In this document: positions 17,727 to 26,271 of the stretch, one piece after another
Position numbering within the stretch: position 1 is the stretch's first letter
Layout of the letters: each line of letters begins with the position of its first letter
Assembly (NCBI RefSeq): GCF_900156285.1
Contig: NZ_FTNC01000011.1
Location: 1-64,000, forward strand
Reading direction: 5' to 3'
Source: Halanaerobium kushneri
Lineage (GTDB): Bacteria; Bacillota; Halanaerobiia; Halanaerobiales; Halanaerobiaceae
DNA length: 64,000 bases
The notes under the pieces: model-generated
The model's database searches: none
The model's input: the letters and a program-made list of their open reading frames with translations, nothing else
Told to the model about the DNA's origin: nothing
Position numbers and translations under genes: made by a program

Positions 17727-18416
17727 TTAATCATCACCCAACCCTGCCAGTAGTAAAATTCTAAGCATATTGGCCAGTGCAACCAGAGTCGTGGCGACAT
17801 AAGTAAATGCAGCTGCTTTTAACACTTTTTTGGCACCTTTAATCTCTGTATCAGTTAACACATCAGTACTCTTTAAATTGCTAATCGCCCTATTGCTTGC
17901 ATTAAACTCAACCGGTAAGGTTACCAGGTGAAATAAAAACGCTGCCGAAAATAGTACAAATCCAGTCATGATCAAAAAATCTGCTCTGATAAAAAATCCA
18001 AATATTGCAAGTGGCAGTCCAAAACTGGAGCCTATATTTGCTGCTGGGACCAGGGAAGCTCTTAAAGAAAGTGGACGATAATTTTCCTTATCCTGAATTG
18101 CATGACCCACCTCATGAGCTGCCACACCTACAGCCGCTATGGAGCTATTATTATACACATCAGATGAAAGATTAAGTGTTTTATTTTTTGGATCATAATG
18201 ATCACTCAGTTTTCCATCACTTTTTCTGATTTCTATATTCTCCAGATTATTAAAGGCCAGAATTTTCCGAGCAGCCTCAGCACCGGTTAAATTAGCACTT
18301 AACTGAATTTCATTATATTTATTAAAAGTATTTTTAACTTTATATTGAGCATAAACCGCAATTAAAATAGCGGGTAAAATCACAATCATTGTTGGATCAA
18401 AGAAAAACGGATACAT
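17727..18416 (-). CDS. YugP-family membrane zinc metallopeptidase
   Basis: This 229-residue membrane protein is of the YugP (Zn-peptidase 2) family. It has an N-terminal membrane helix, a conserved GAEAARKIL segment, then the zinc-binding HEVGH motif (about residue 112, within GVAAHEVGHAIQ). Two further hydrophobic segments follow in the C-terminal half. Substrates of the family are unknown. The position between fmt and rsmB is often seen in clostridia, which suggests a housekeeping role. The catalytic motif is intact. Confidence 0.9.
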   Translation of the reverse strand: MYPFFFDPTMIVILPAILIAVYAQYKVKNTFNKYNEIQLSANLTGAEAARKILAFNNLENIEIRKSDGKLSDHYDPKNKTLNLSSDVYNNSSIAAVGVAAHEVGHAIQDKENYRPLSLRASLVPAANIGSSFGLPLAIFGFFIRADFLIMTGFVLFSAAFLFHLVTLPVEFNASNRAISNLKSTDVLTDTEIKGAKKVLKAAAFTYVATTLVALANMLRILLLAGLGDD

Positions 18417-18458
18417 AATAATAAACCTCCCTTTTTAAATTAACACTATAATTCAATT

Positions 18459-19403
18459 TTAATTAATTTCAAACTTATTATTTTCTTCAAGTTGATGTCC
18501 ATTTAAGAAATCATCAACATCAAGTCTTTTTCCTCCTGGCAGCTGCAGTTTTTCTAAAGATAAAACTCCATCAGCTGTCTGGACAAGAATACCATCACTT
18601 TGATTGGCTCTAATAATAGTGCCGGGCATAAAGTTAGAATCTTTATGCTCAGAAACACTGCTCTTCCAGATCTTTATTCGATCTCCGTTGAGCTCTGTAT
18701 AAGCACCAGGCCAGGGATTTACACCTCTAATCAAATTGTGAATATCCTCCGCACTCTGCTTCCAGTTAATTCTTCCCAGTGATTTATCAATTTTATAAGC
18801 AAATGTTGCCTCAGGATCATTCTGAGGAATTCTGGGTGCTTTACCAGCTACAATATCTTTTAAAGTTTTAACCAGCAAATCTGCTCCCTGCTCAGCCAAT
18901 TTATCATGCAGTTCACCTACAGTCTCATTATCTTTTATTTGAACCTGCTGCTGATAAATAATATCTCCTTCATCCCAACCTTCATCCATATACATTGTTG
19001 TATTACCGGTAAGCTTTTTACCATCTATTATTGCTCTATGGATTGGGCTGGAACCCCTATATTCAGGCAGTAGAGAAGCGTGCAGATTGATACATCCATA
19101 TTCAGGTATTTCAAGCAGTTCAGCACTTAATTTCTGACCAAAAGCAACTACTACTATAAAATCAGGTTCTATATCTTTTAATTTCTTTATAAAATCATCC
19201 TGATTAACATTTTCACTCTGCATAACATTTAAATTTAACGCAAGAGCTTTCTTTTTAACATCTGAATAGTGAACCTGCTGACCTCTCCCACTTTTTCTAT
19301 CAGGTTGAGTTACCACAGCTTCAATTTCGATCTGCTCATCATTATATAAAGCCTCTAGAGATGGAACTGCAAATTCGGGTGTTCCCATATAAACTATTTT
19401 CAT
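18459..19403 (-). CDS. fmt: Methionyl-tRNA formyltransferase
   Basis: Fmt formylates initiator Met-tRNA with 10-formyl-THF. The 314-residue length is normal. The start MKIVYMGTPEFAVPSL is typical, the HASLLPEYRGSSP motif (with catalytic Asn and His in the family) is near residue 108, and a C-terminal OB-fold domain follows from about residue 205. ATG at 19403 has GGAG 7 bases upstream; the def TGA stop is embedded in that site. Def removes the formyl group that Fmt adds, so the pair is functionally linked. Confidence 0.97.
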   Translation of the reverse strand: MKIVYMGTPEFAVPSLEALYNDEQIEIEAVVTQPDRKSGRGQQVHYSDVKKKALALNLNVMQSENVNQDDFIKKLKDIEPDFIVVVAFGQKLSAELLEIPEYGCINLHASLLPEYRGSSPIHRAIIDGKKLTGNTTMYMDEGWDEGDIIYQQQVQIKDNETVGELHDKLAEQGADLLVKTLKDIVAGKAPRIPQNDPEATFAYKIDKSLGRINWKQSAEDIHNLIRGVNPWPGAYTELNGDRIKIWKSSVSEHKDSNFMPGTIIRANQSDGILVQTADGVLSLEKLQLPGGKRLDVDDFLNGHQLEENNKFEIN

Positions 19404-19407
19404 CAAA

Positions 19408-19860
19408 TCACTCCACAATTTTTACAATTTTATCAACAAATAATACTCCATTCAAATGATCAATTTCATGTTGGATAGCTCTAGCTTCAAATCCTTCAGC
19501 CTCAAACTCTACCATCTCAGCATCTCTATCCAGGGTCCTTACTTTGATTTTTTCCGATCTAATAACATCACCGGTTTCTCCAGGAATACTCAAACAACCT
19601 TCTTCCATAATTGCTTTTCCTTCTTCTGCAATAATTTCTGGATTAATCAATACAATTTTGTTACCCTCTCTAATATCTACAACAGCAATTCTTTTTAAAA
19701 TTCCTACCTGAGGAGCTGCCAGACCAACTCCATCTTCTTCATACATTGTATCAAACATATTATCTATAAGTGCAAGGGTTTTTTCATTTATTTTATCTAT
19801 TTCCTTAGCTTTACTTCTTAATACTGGATCTCCAATTTCTCTAACCTTTAAAAGAGCCAT
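19408..19860 (-). CDS. def: Peptide deformylase
   Basis: Def removes the N-formyl group from nascent proteins. The 150-residue protein has all three metal and active-site motifs: GVGLAAPQ (about residue 45), EGCLSIPG (about 90) and QHEIDHLNG (about 132). The short form without a long C-terminal helix fits a Firmicute-type enzyme. It lies between priA and fmt, as in Bacillus, and its stop codon is within the fmt ribosome-binding site. Confidence 0.97.
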   Translation of the reverse strand: MALLKVREIGDPVLRSKAKEIDKINEKTLALIDNMFDTMYEEDGVGLAAPQVGILKRIAVVDIREGNKIVLINPEIIAEEGKAIMEEGCLSIPGETGDVIRSEKIKVRTLDRDAEMVEFEAEGFEARAIQHEIDHLNGVLFVDKIVKIVE

Positions 19861-19882
19861 AATATCTACCTCCTAAATTATA

Positions 19883-22108
19883 TTATAACATTTGATAGGG
19901 ATCTACATCAATACGAATTTCCAGTGATTGATCACCATTAATTTCCATAAATCTCTTTTCAATCAGCTGAATAATATATTCTCTATTTTTAATGGAACTG
20001 AATTTTAAAATTAACTGCCATCTGTATTTATTTCTAAGTCTGCTCAACACAGCAGGAGCTTCTCCAAATTTCTCTAAATATCTATCACTGTAATTATCCA
20101 AAAAAGCAGAAAGCTGCTGGCTGTATTGAGCAGTTTTTTCTTCGTCTTGACCACTGATAATAATATTTAAAAGTCTACAATAAGGAGGATAATTCCTGTT
20201 TTCCCTAACTGTATTCTCTTTCTGATAAAATATTTTGTTATCTGATTCTAAAACAGTATTAATACTATAATGTTCCGGCTCATAGCTTTGAATAATAAAA
20301 TTACTTTCCTTACTATTTACAGATAAATTTTTTAATTGTTTTAATAAAAAGTAATTGTTTTCGGCTGCCCGGAAATCAGCACTATTTAAAGCAGTATCAG
20401 CAGAAATTACAGCTAAACATTTTAATTGATCATAAAACTGATTTTTTATCAAAATTGAGGTCCCAACTAAAATATCAATTTTCCCTTTTTTAAATAAATT
20501 AAGTCTTTTTTTAACTTCACTGCCAGTCAGATCGCTATCTACTCTGGAAATTCTTGCCTTTGAATATAATTCTTTTAATTCTACCATAATTTTTTCTGTT
20601 CCAATCCCGGCCTGCGAAATAAAGCTGCTTCCACATTCCGGACATTTATCAGGCAACTCTTTTTCCATTCCACAGTGATGACAGAGTAATTTTTGCTGTT
20701 CCTGATGATAGTTTAAAGAAATATCACAGCTGTCGCATTTAATTACATGTCCACATTTTCTGCAAATTATATAATTGGCTGAACCCCGTCTATTTAAAAA
20801 CAAAATAACTTTATTGTTATCAGTAAGTTCTTTTGTTATTTGCTGTTTTAATTTTTGACTAATATCACTAAGATTTCCTTTTTCAATCTCTTTTCTCATG
20901 TCAATAATTTCTGTTTTAAGCTGACTCTTTTCAGCTTTAAAATTCAAATAATTATACTTGCCTTTTTGGGCAAGATATTTGCTTTCCAGTGAAGGAATGG
21001 TTGATTCTAAAACCAATAATGAATCCGAATTTTTAAGTCTTTTAACTGCCAGCTGACGAGCATGGTAAAGTGGATGTTCCTGTGATTTATAACTTTCATT
21101 ATTTTCTTCCATTATGATTACGGCATCAACACGTTTAAAAGGAGCAAAAATAGCAGACCTGGCACCAGCAGCAATCTGAACCTTAGCTTTTTTTATTTGC
21201 TGCCACTGATCAAATCTCTCAGCCGGAGAAAGACTGCTGTGTAAAAAAGCAATTTTATCTGCAAAAAAATCATTTAATTGTTCTAAAAAAATATGATCTT
21301 TTTCGATTTCCGGTACTAGCAAAATAATATTTTTTTCGGCTGCAATTAATTCCTGCACCAATTTTATTATAAATATATATCTTCTTCGATTATTATTGGT
21401 CTCAAGTAGAAATGAATTATTATTTTGATGATCTTCTAAAATTTTTGACAGTATTGATTTTTCCTCTTTATTTAACGAAATATCAATTTTTGCTTCTGCT
21501 TTCAAATTACTATTAATGTTTATCTTTCTCAGCTTATTATCAGTATATAATTTAATTAAACCTCTGTCTATTAAACGGTAAACAGTTTGTCTAGAAGTTT
21601 CAGCAATATCTAAAACTGCCTTTAATTTATGATCTTGATTCTTATTCTCCAGCAGATACTTGAGAATTAAATACTGTTTTGGAGCTCTTCTTTCAATTTT
21701 CTTAAGTTCAGATTTAAAATCACTAACTTCTGGATTCAATTTAAGCATCTCAATCTGCTTTTTTTTGATTTTACCGTCAGTTATCCCTGGTGGCAAAGCA
21801 CTTTTAATAACCTGAGCTAGATAAGCATGATAATAAGAAGCAGTCCAATAAAAAAGTTCCAGTAAATTCTGGTCAAAAAAACTTTCTTGATAAAGTAGAG
21901 ATTCAACTTTTTTTAATTTTGACTTATCTACATCGGATCTGGCATCCGTTTCCACCACAAAAGCTGTAAGTTTACGTCTTCCGAATGGAACCCGAACCAG
22001 CTGCCCAATTTTAATCTTTGAATTTAATTCCTCAGGCAGCAGATAATCAAACTCTTTATTTAGTTTCTTTAAAGGTAAATCAACTACAACCTTGATTATT
22101 TGCTCCAT
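19883..22108 (-). CDS. priA: Primosomal protein N' (PriA) with degenerate helicase motifs
   Basis: PriA normally recognises stalled forks and reloads the replicative helicase. The 741-residue protein has the usual layout: N-terminal 3'-DNA-end-binding and winged-helix regions (1-200), split helicase lobes, and a Cys-rich zinc-binding insert with eight Cys (residues 449-492). The helicase core is decayed. The Walker A position (about 233-244) reads FLLETNNNRRRY with no GSGKT, the DEEH box is MEEN (333-336), and the QVAGRAGR motif VI is QLKNLSVN (591-598). DFRAAE (578-583) is retained. The protein is probably unable to hydrolyse ATP but may still act as a structural fork-binding or loading factor. 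ATG at 22108 has AAAGGG upstream. Confidence 0.93.
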   Translation of the reverse strand: MEQIIKVVVDLPLKKLNKEFDYLLPEELNSKIKIGQLVRVPFGRRKLTAFVVETDARSDVDKSKLKKVESLLYQESFFDQNLLELFYWTASYYHAYLAQVIKSALPPGITDGKIKKKQIEMLKLNPEVSDFKSELKKIERRAPKQYLILKYLLENKNQDHKLKAVLDIAETSRQTVYRLIDRGLIKLYTDNKLRKININSNLKAEAKIDISLNKEEKSILSKILEDHQNNNSFLLETNNNRRRYIFIIKLVQELIAAEKNIILLVPEIEKDHIFLEQLNDFFADKIAFLHSSLSPAERFDQWQQIKKAKVQIAAGARSAIFAPFKRVDAVIIMEENNESYKSQEHPLYHARQLAVKRLKNSDSLLVLESTIPSLESKYLAQKGKYNYLNFKAEKSQLKTEIIDMRKEIEKGNLSDISQKLKQQITKELTDNNKVILFLNRRGSANYIICRKCGHVIKCDSCDISLNYHQEQQKLLCHHCGMEKELPDKCPECGSSFISQAGIGTEKIMVELKELYSKARISRVDSDLTGSEVKKRLNLFKKGKIDILVGTSILIKNQFYDQLKCLAVISADTALNSADFRAAENNYFLLKQLKNLSVNSKESNFIIQSYEPEHYSINTVLESDNKIFYQKENTVRENRNYPPYCRLLNIIISGQDEEKTAQYSQQLSAFLDNYSDRYLEKFGEAPAVLSRLRNKYRWQLILKFSSIKNREYIIQLIEKRFMEINGDQSLEIRIDVDPYQML

Positions 22109-22145
22109 GAAATTCCCTTTCTTAAACTTTATGAATTTAATATTT

Positions 22146-22172
22146 AAAAAGCCGAAGGCGGAAACCTTCGGC
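22146..22172 (-). terminator. Rho-independent terminator of metK
   Basis: GCCGAAGG (22151-22158) pairs with CCTTCGGC (22165-22172) around a six-base loop. On the minus strand it is followed by CTTTTTAAA. It lies 26 bases after the metK stop and only about 40 bases before priA, so priA must rely on read-through or a promoter that I cannot see. Confidence 0.88.
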
Positions 22173-22198
22173 AGCAAATCAAAAATTTTCTTTATAAT

Positions 22199-23383
22199 TT
22201 ATTCTAAACCAGCTTTTTTCCTTAAGTTATCCACTCTATCAACTTTTTCCCATGGTAGTTTGAGATCATGTCGACCAAAATGACCATAAGCAGCTACCTG
22301 TTTATAGATTGGGTTTCTTAAATTTAGATTTTTAATAATCTGAGCCGGCCTTAAATCAAATTCATCTTTTACTATCTTTTCAAGTTGAGCTTCAGATATT
22401 ACTGAGCTTCCAAAAGTATCGATCATAACAGAAAGTGGTTGAGCAACCCCTATTGCATAAGCAATTTGAACTTCACACCTTTCTGCCAGCTCTGCTGCGA
22501 CAATGTTTTTGGCAATATATCGAGCAGCATAAGAAGCTGAACGATCAACTTTCGTTGGGTCTTTACCGGAAAAAGCCCCTCCACCGTGGTGAGCAGTTCC
22601 ACCATATGTATCTACAATAATTTTTCTGCCTGTTAATCCAGTATCTCCATTTGGTCCTCCAATAACAAATCTACCGGTTGGATTAACCAGAATTTCAGTC
22701 TCTTCCTTTAGTAAGTCTGGGTCTATAATTTCCTTAATAACATGTTTAGTTATATCCTCTTTGATCTGATCCTGAGTCACTTTAGGATGATGCTGAGTAG
22801 AAACTAATACTTTATCAACATAAGCAGGTTTGTCATCTTCATAAGCTACTGTCACCTGAGTCTTTCCATCAGGCCTCAGATATTTAAGGGGTCCATTTTT
22901 CCTAACCTCAGCTAGTCTGCGAGCCAGCTTATGAGAAAGCATAATTGGCAGAGGCATTAATTCTTCTGTTTCATTAGAAGCATAACCAAACATTAACCCC
23001 TGATCTCCTGCTCCTAAGTCAAATTCTGATTTACCCTCTTTTTCTTCCAGAGAATGATCTACCCCCATTGCAATATCTCCGGACTGCTCATCAATAGCTG
23101 TTAAAACTGCACAGGTTTCACCATCAAACCCATATTTTGCTCTGGTATAACCGATTTCTTTGACCGTCTCTCGAGCAATCTTTTTTAAATCAACATAACA
23201 GGAGGTCGTTATTTCTCCTGCAATTAATATTAAACCTGTAGTAACCATAGTCTCACAGGCTACCCGTGCATCTGGATCTTTTTCAATTATTGCATCCAGG
23301 ACAGCATCAGAGATCTGATCAGCAACCTTATCAGGATGGCCTTCAGTAACAGATTCTGAGCTAAACAAATATTTCCGTGTCAT
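22199..23383 (-). CDS. metK: S-adenosylmethionine synthetase
   Basis: MetK makes S-adenosylmethionine from ATP and methionine. The 394-residue protein has [16 protein letters not shown] at the N-terminus, the [12 protein letters not shown] hexapeptide region (about residue 117), and the P-loop-like [15 protein letters not shown] (about 255). ATG at 23383 is supported by AAAGGTG upstream; an ATG five codons earlier lies on that site. It is a single-gene unit between its own promoter and terminator. No SAM riboswitch is visible in the short leader. Confidence 0.97.
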   Translation of the reverse strand: MTRKYLFSSESVTEGHPDKVADQISDAVLDAIIEKDPDARVACETMVTTGLILIAGEITTSCYVDLKKIARETVKEIGYTRAKYGFDGETCAVLTAIDEQSGDIAMGVDHSLEEKEGKSEFDLGAGDQGLMFGYASNETEELMPLPIMLSHKLARRLAEVRKNGPLKYLRPDGKTQVTVAYEDDKPAYVDKVLVSTQHHPKVTQDQIKEDITKHVIKEIIDPDLLKEETEILVNPTGRFVIGGPNGDTGLTGRKIIVDTYGGTAHHGGGAFSGKDPTKVDRSASYAARYIAKNIVAAELAERCEVQIAYAIGVAQPLSVMIDTFGSSVISEAQLEKIVKDEFDLRPAQIIKNLNLRNPIYKQVAAYGHFGRHDLKLPWEKVDRVDNLRKKAGLE

Positions 23384-23451
23384 AATATCACCTTTCATCT
23401 ATACTTATTCAAATCTAAAAGCAAATTTTGCTAAATATAATCAATAAATTT

Positions 23452-23480
23452 AGTTTAGCATATAAAATTTGAGCTGTCAA
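23452..23480 (-). promoter_or_regulatory. Sigma-A-type promoter of metK
   Basis: On the minus strand TTGACA (23475-23480) and TAAACT (23452-23457) are separated by 17 bases, with a TGC extended -10. The predicted leader is about 65 bases and includes a small palindrome (AGCAAATTTTGCT). Confidence 0.75.
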
Positions 23481-23490
23481 TTTTGCTGGA

Positions 23491-24273
23491 TTAATTTGAT
23501 TTTCTAACTTTTCTAATGTAGTAAATCAAGGAAACTCCAATGAAGATAAGTAATAAACTTATTAGCCTGGCAACCTGAAAATCAAAAATTATCAAACTAT
23601 CTGTTCGCTGTTCTTCTATTAAAAATCTAAAAACAGAATAAATTATTAAATAAAGCGAAAATACTTCACCATTTTTTTTATAATCAGAACGCAAATAAAA
23701 GAACAATATCAGAAAAAGGAAAAAATCTACTATCGATTCATAAAGAAAAGTTGCTTCCCTATATGCTCCTTTAATATACATCTGCTTTTTTATAAATTCT
23801 GGAAAAAAATTATAATAACTTTCAGCAACAATCTTGCCATATGCTTCCTGATTAATAAAGTTACCCCAGCGTCCTATTGATTGAGCTAAAGCCGTTAAAG
23901 GAGCGAGATAATCCAGAGCCAAAAAAAAGTTTTTATTTCTCTTTTTAGTCAACAGATAAAGAATCAAAACCCCTACTATTATACCCCCATGAATTGCCAG
24001 ACCACCTTCATTAATGGCTATAATCTTTTCAGGGTAGTTTAAATAATAATCCAGATTAAAGATCACATAATAAAGCCTTGCGCCTAAAACACCAAGGGGA
24101 AAAGCTATTATTATGAAATCAAGGAAAAATTCGAAATCAAATTCTTTTTCACTTCTCAATAATAAGTTTAAAATAAAAAGCGAGATTATTAAGGCAGACA
24201 CAATCAAAAAACCGTACCATCTTACTTCTAAAGAAAAGAATCTTATCAAAACTGGATCAATAATTTTTATCAC
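23491..24273 (-). CDS. lgt: Prolipoprotein diacylglyceryl transferase
   Basis: Lgt transfers diacylglycerol from phosphatidylglycerol to the lipobox cysteine of prolipoproteins, the first step of lipoprotein maturation, in the inner membrane. The 260-residue polytopic protein has the family signature GRWGNFINQEAYG (about residues 126-138, with the conserved Arg and Asn), GGLAIHGG with the essential His (about 90), and a C-terminal RFLIEEQR segment. The GTG start is 13 bases after the permease gene, so it is the last gene of the peptide transporter operon. LspA and an Lnt homologue are encoded at 38344 and 32264. Confidence 0.95.
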   Translation of the reverse strand: MIKIIDPVLIRFFSLEVRWYGFLIVSALIISLFILNLLLRSEKEFDFEFFLDFIIIAFPLGVLGARLYYVIFNLDYYLNYPEKIIAINEGGLAIHGGIIVGVLILYLLTKKRNKNFFLALDYLAPLTALAQSIGRWGNFINQEAYGKIVAESYYNFFPEFIKKQMYIKGAYREATFLYESIVDFFLFLILFFYLRSDYKKNGEVFSLYLIIYSVFRFLIEEQRTDSLIIFDFQVARLISLLLIFIGVSLIYYIRKVRKSN

Positions 24274-24286
24274 CTATCTTAATAGC

Positions 24287-25168
24287 TTAAACATTCTTCA
24301 TTTTTGGATCCAGTGCATCTCTTAAGCCATCACCCAGTAAATTAAAACCTAAAACACCAAAAATAATTGCCAGCCCGGGAAAAGTTGCCACCCAGGGAGC
24401 CCGCTGCAGAGAACTTCGGGCATCACTCAACATTGCTCCCCATTCTGGAGAAGGTGGTTGAGCTCCAAGTCCCAGAAAACTTAAAGCTGCAGCTTCTAAA
24501 ATAGCTGTAGCAATACTCAGTGTTGTCTGGACAATTAAAGGTGCCATTGCATTTGGAAGTAAATGTTTAAAAACAATCCTTAAATCTCCTGCCCCTAATG
24601 CTTTTGCAGCACTTATATATTCGCTTTCTTTAATCGAAAGCACTGATGACCTTACAATTCTTGCAAAACGAGGAACATTAATAATTCCAATAGCAAGCAT
24701 TGCATTTTTCAACTGTGGCCCTAAAATAGCAACAATTCCAATCGCAAGTAAAATACTGGGGAAAGCCAGCATAATATCCATAAATCGCATAATAACCATG
24801 TCTATTTTACCACCATAATAACCAGCAAGAAGACCAAACCCCACTCCAAAAACCAGAGCCAGTGATACTGAAACAAGGCCAACCTGAAGTGAAATTCGGG
24901 AACCATAAATAATACGACTCAAAATATCTCTTCCCATTTCATCTGTTCCCAGTAAATGTTCAGAAGATGGTGCTTTGTATCTTGCCAGAATGTTCTGCTC
25001 AAAAGGGTTATATGGGGCTAAAACTGGCGCCAGAACAGCTACCAAAATTAAAAATATTATAATACCCAGTCCTGCAATCCCAATCTTACTCTGTAATAAT
25101 CTTCGCCAGGCTTCAAACCAGGGATTGGTATTCTTTTTCATTACTTTATTCTTTTTACTATCTGACAT
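24287..25168 (-). CDS. Oligopeptide/dipeptide ABC transporter permease (DppC/OppC type)
   Basis: This is an inner-membrane permease of the peptide/nickel ABC importer family. The 293-residue protein starts with a basic cytoplasmic tail and the OppC_N segment containing FEQNILARYKAPSSEHLLGTDEMGRD-type motif (here LLGTDEMGRDILSR). Six predicted membrane helices follow, and the EAA loop is EYISAAKALGAGD (about residue 190), which contacts the ATPase. It is paired with the DppB-type gene upstream. No ATPase subunits (DppD, DppF) lie next to it, so they must be encoded elsewhere. Confidence 0.93.
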   Translation of the reverse strand: MSDSKKNKVMKKNTNPWFEAWRRLLQSKIGIAGLGIIIFLILVAVLAPVLAPYNPFEQNILARYKAPSSEHLLGTDEMGRDILSRIIYGSRISLQVGLVSVSLALVFGVGFGLLAGYYGGKIDMVIMRFMDIMLAFPSILLAIGIVAILGPQLKNAMLAIGIINVPRFARIVRSSVLSIKESEYISAAKALGAGDLRIVFKHLLPNAMAPLIVQTTLSIATAILEAAALSFLGLGAQPPSPEWGAMLSDARSSLQRAPWVATFPGLAIIFGVLGFNLLGDGLRDALDPKMKNV

Positions 25169-25185
25169 CTCGATAATCTCCTCTC

Positions 25186-26190
25186 CTACTCATACTGAAT
25201 CCTTGGATCTACTAAAGCATATGATAAATCAACAATTAAATTTACAATTACAAAAACTCCTGCAAAAAATAAGATTCCTCCCTGTACTATCGGAAAATCT
25301 CTGGCATAAATTGCATCAACCAAGTATTTACCAAGTCCAGGCCAGGAAAAAATTGTCTCGGTCATTACAGCTCCACCAAGTAAAACTCCAAACTGAAGTC
25401 CCACAACTGTAATAATTGGTACCATAGCATTTTTTAGAGCATGCTTAAAAATTACAACTTTCCTCTTTAAACCTTTAGCATAAGCAGTCCGAATAAAATC
25501 TTTTCTCAAGACTTCCAGCATAGATGAACGAGTCATTCGGGCTATAATTGCCATCGGGATTGTACCCAGTGCAACTGCCGGTAAGACAAGATGATGTAAA
25601 ATATCTTTTAAAGCTGAAAAATTCAACTGGAGAATGCTGTCAATAACATACAAGTTTGTTATTGGAGTAAAATCAAGCCCTACACCAATTCTTGATGAAG
25701 GTGGAAACCAGCCCAACTCAACCGCAAAAAGCCAGATAAACATCAATCCAAGCCAGAAAATTGGCATTGAAACTCCCATTAAAGCTATTAACATACTTAA
25801 GTTATCAAACCAGGAATTCTGGTTAATAGATGCAAAAATTCCGGCCGGTATCCCCACCAGAACTGCAAACATTATAGCAAAAAAAGATAATTCTAAAGTT
25901 GCCGGAAATCTCTGTGCTAATTCTGCACTAACAGGATTATTACTCATTATTGATCTACCTAAATCTCCTCTTAATAGATCTTTAACATAACGCCAAAACT
26001 GTACCGGTAGAGGATCATTTAAACCCATCTGTTCTCTCAGCCGCTGTAAAGCCTCATCGGTAGCCCTCTCTCCCAGCATAGTCTGAGCAGGATCACCAGG
26101 AATTAAATGAACAATTAAAAAAACTATAACTGCTACTCCAATTAAAATTGGAATTAAAGCTAGTAATCTTTTGATAATATAGTTAATCAT
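25186..26190 (-). CDS. Oligopeptide/dipeptide ABC transporter permease (DppB/OppB type)
   Basis: This 334-residue permease has the OppB N-terminus (MINYIIKRLLALIPILIGVAV), the HLIPGDPAQTMLGERA segment that follows helix 1, six predicted membrane helices and an EAA loop DFIRTAYAKGLKRK (about residue 233). It would form a heterodimer with the DppC-type protein encoded next. It follows the binding protein gene after an intercistronic hairpin, the usual layout for strongly expressed binding proteins and less expressed permeases. Confidence 0.94.
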   Translation of the reverse strand: MINYIIKRLLALIPILIGVAVIVFLIVHLIPGDPAQTMLGERATDEALQRLREQMGLNDPLPVQFWRYVKDLLRGDLGRSIMSNNPVSAELAQRFPATLELSFFAIMFAVLVGIPAGIFASINQNSWFDNLSMLIALMGVSMPIFWLGLMFIWLFAVELGWFPPSSRIGVGLDFTPITNLYVIDSILQLNFSALKDILHHLVLPAVALGTIPMAIIARMTRSSMLEVLRKDFIRTAYAKGLKRKVVIFKHALKNAMVPIITVVGLQFGVLLGGAVMTETIFSWPGLGKYLVDAIYARDFPIVQGGILFFAGVFVIVNLIVDLSYALVDPRIQYE

Positions 26191-26219
26191 TTCCTAATTA
26201 CACCTTCCTATTCAAAGTT

Positions 26220-26245
26220 AATCTGCGGCTTTCCAGCCGCAGATT
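26220..26245 (-). promoter_or_regulatory. Intercistronic hairpin between binding-protein and permease genes
   Basis: AATCTGCGGCT (26220-26230) pairs with AGCCGCAGATT (26235-26245) around a four-base loop. On the minus strand only TTAACTTT follows, a poor T-run, so it is more likely a partial terminator or an mRNA-stabilising stem than a full stop. Confidence 0.65.
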
Positions 26246-26271
26246 AATTTTTTGATTCAATTTTAATTTCT

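Noticed and set aside
23384-23451. SAM riboswitch before metK
   Set aside because: The leader is only about 65 bases and shows no SAM-I type helices or terminator; only a short palindrome is present.
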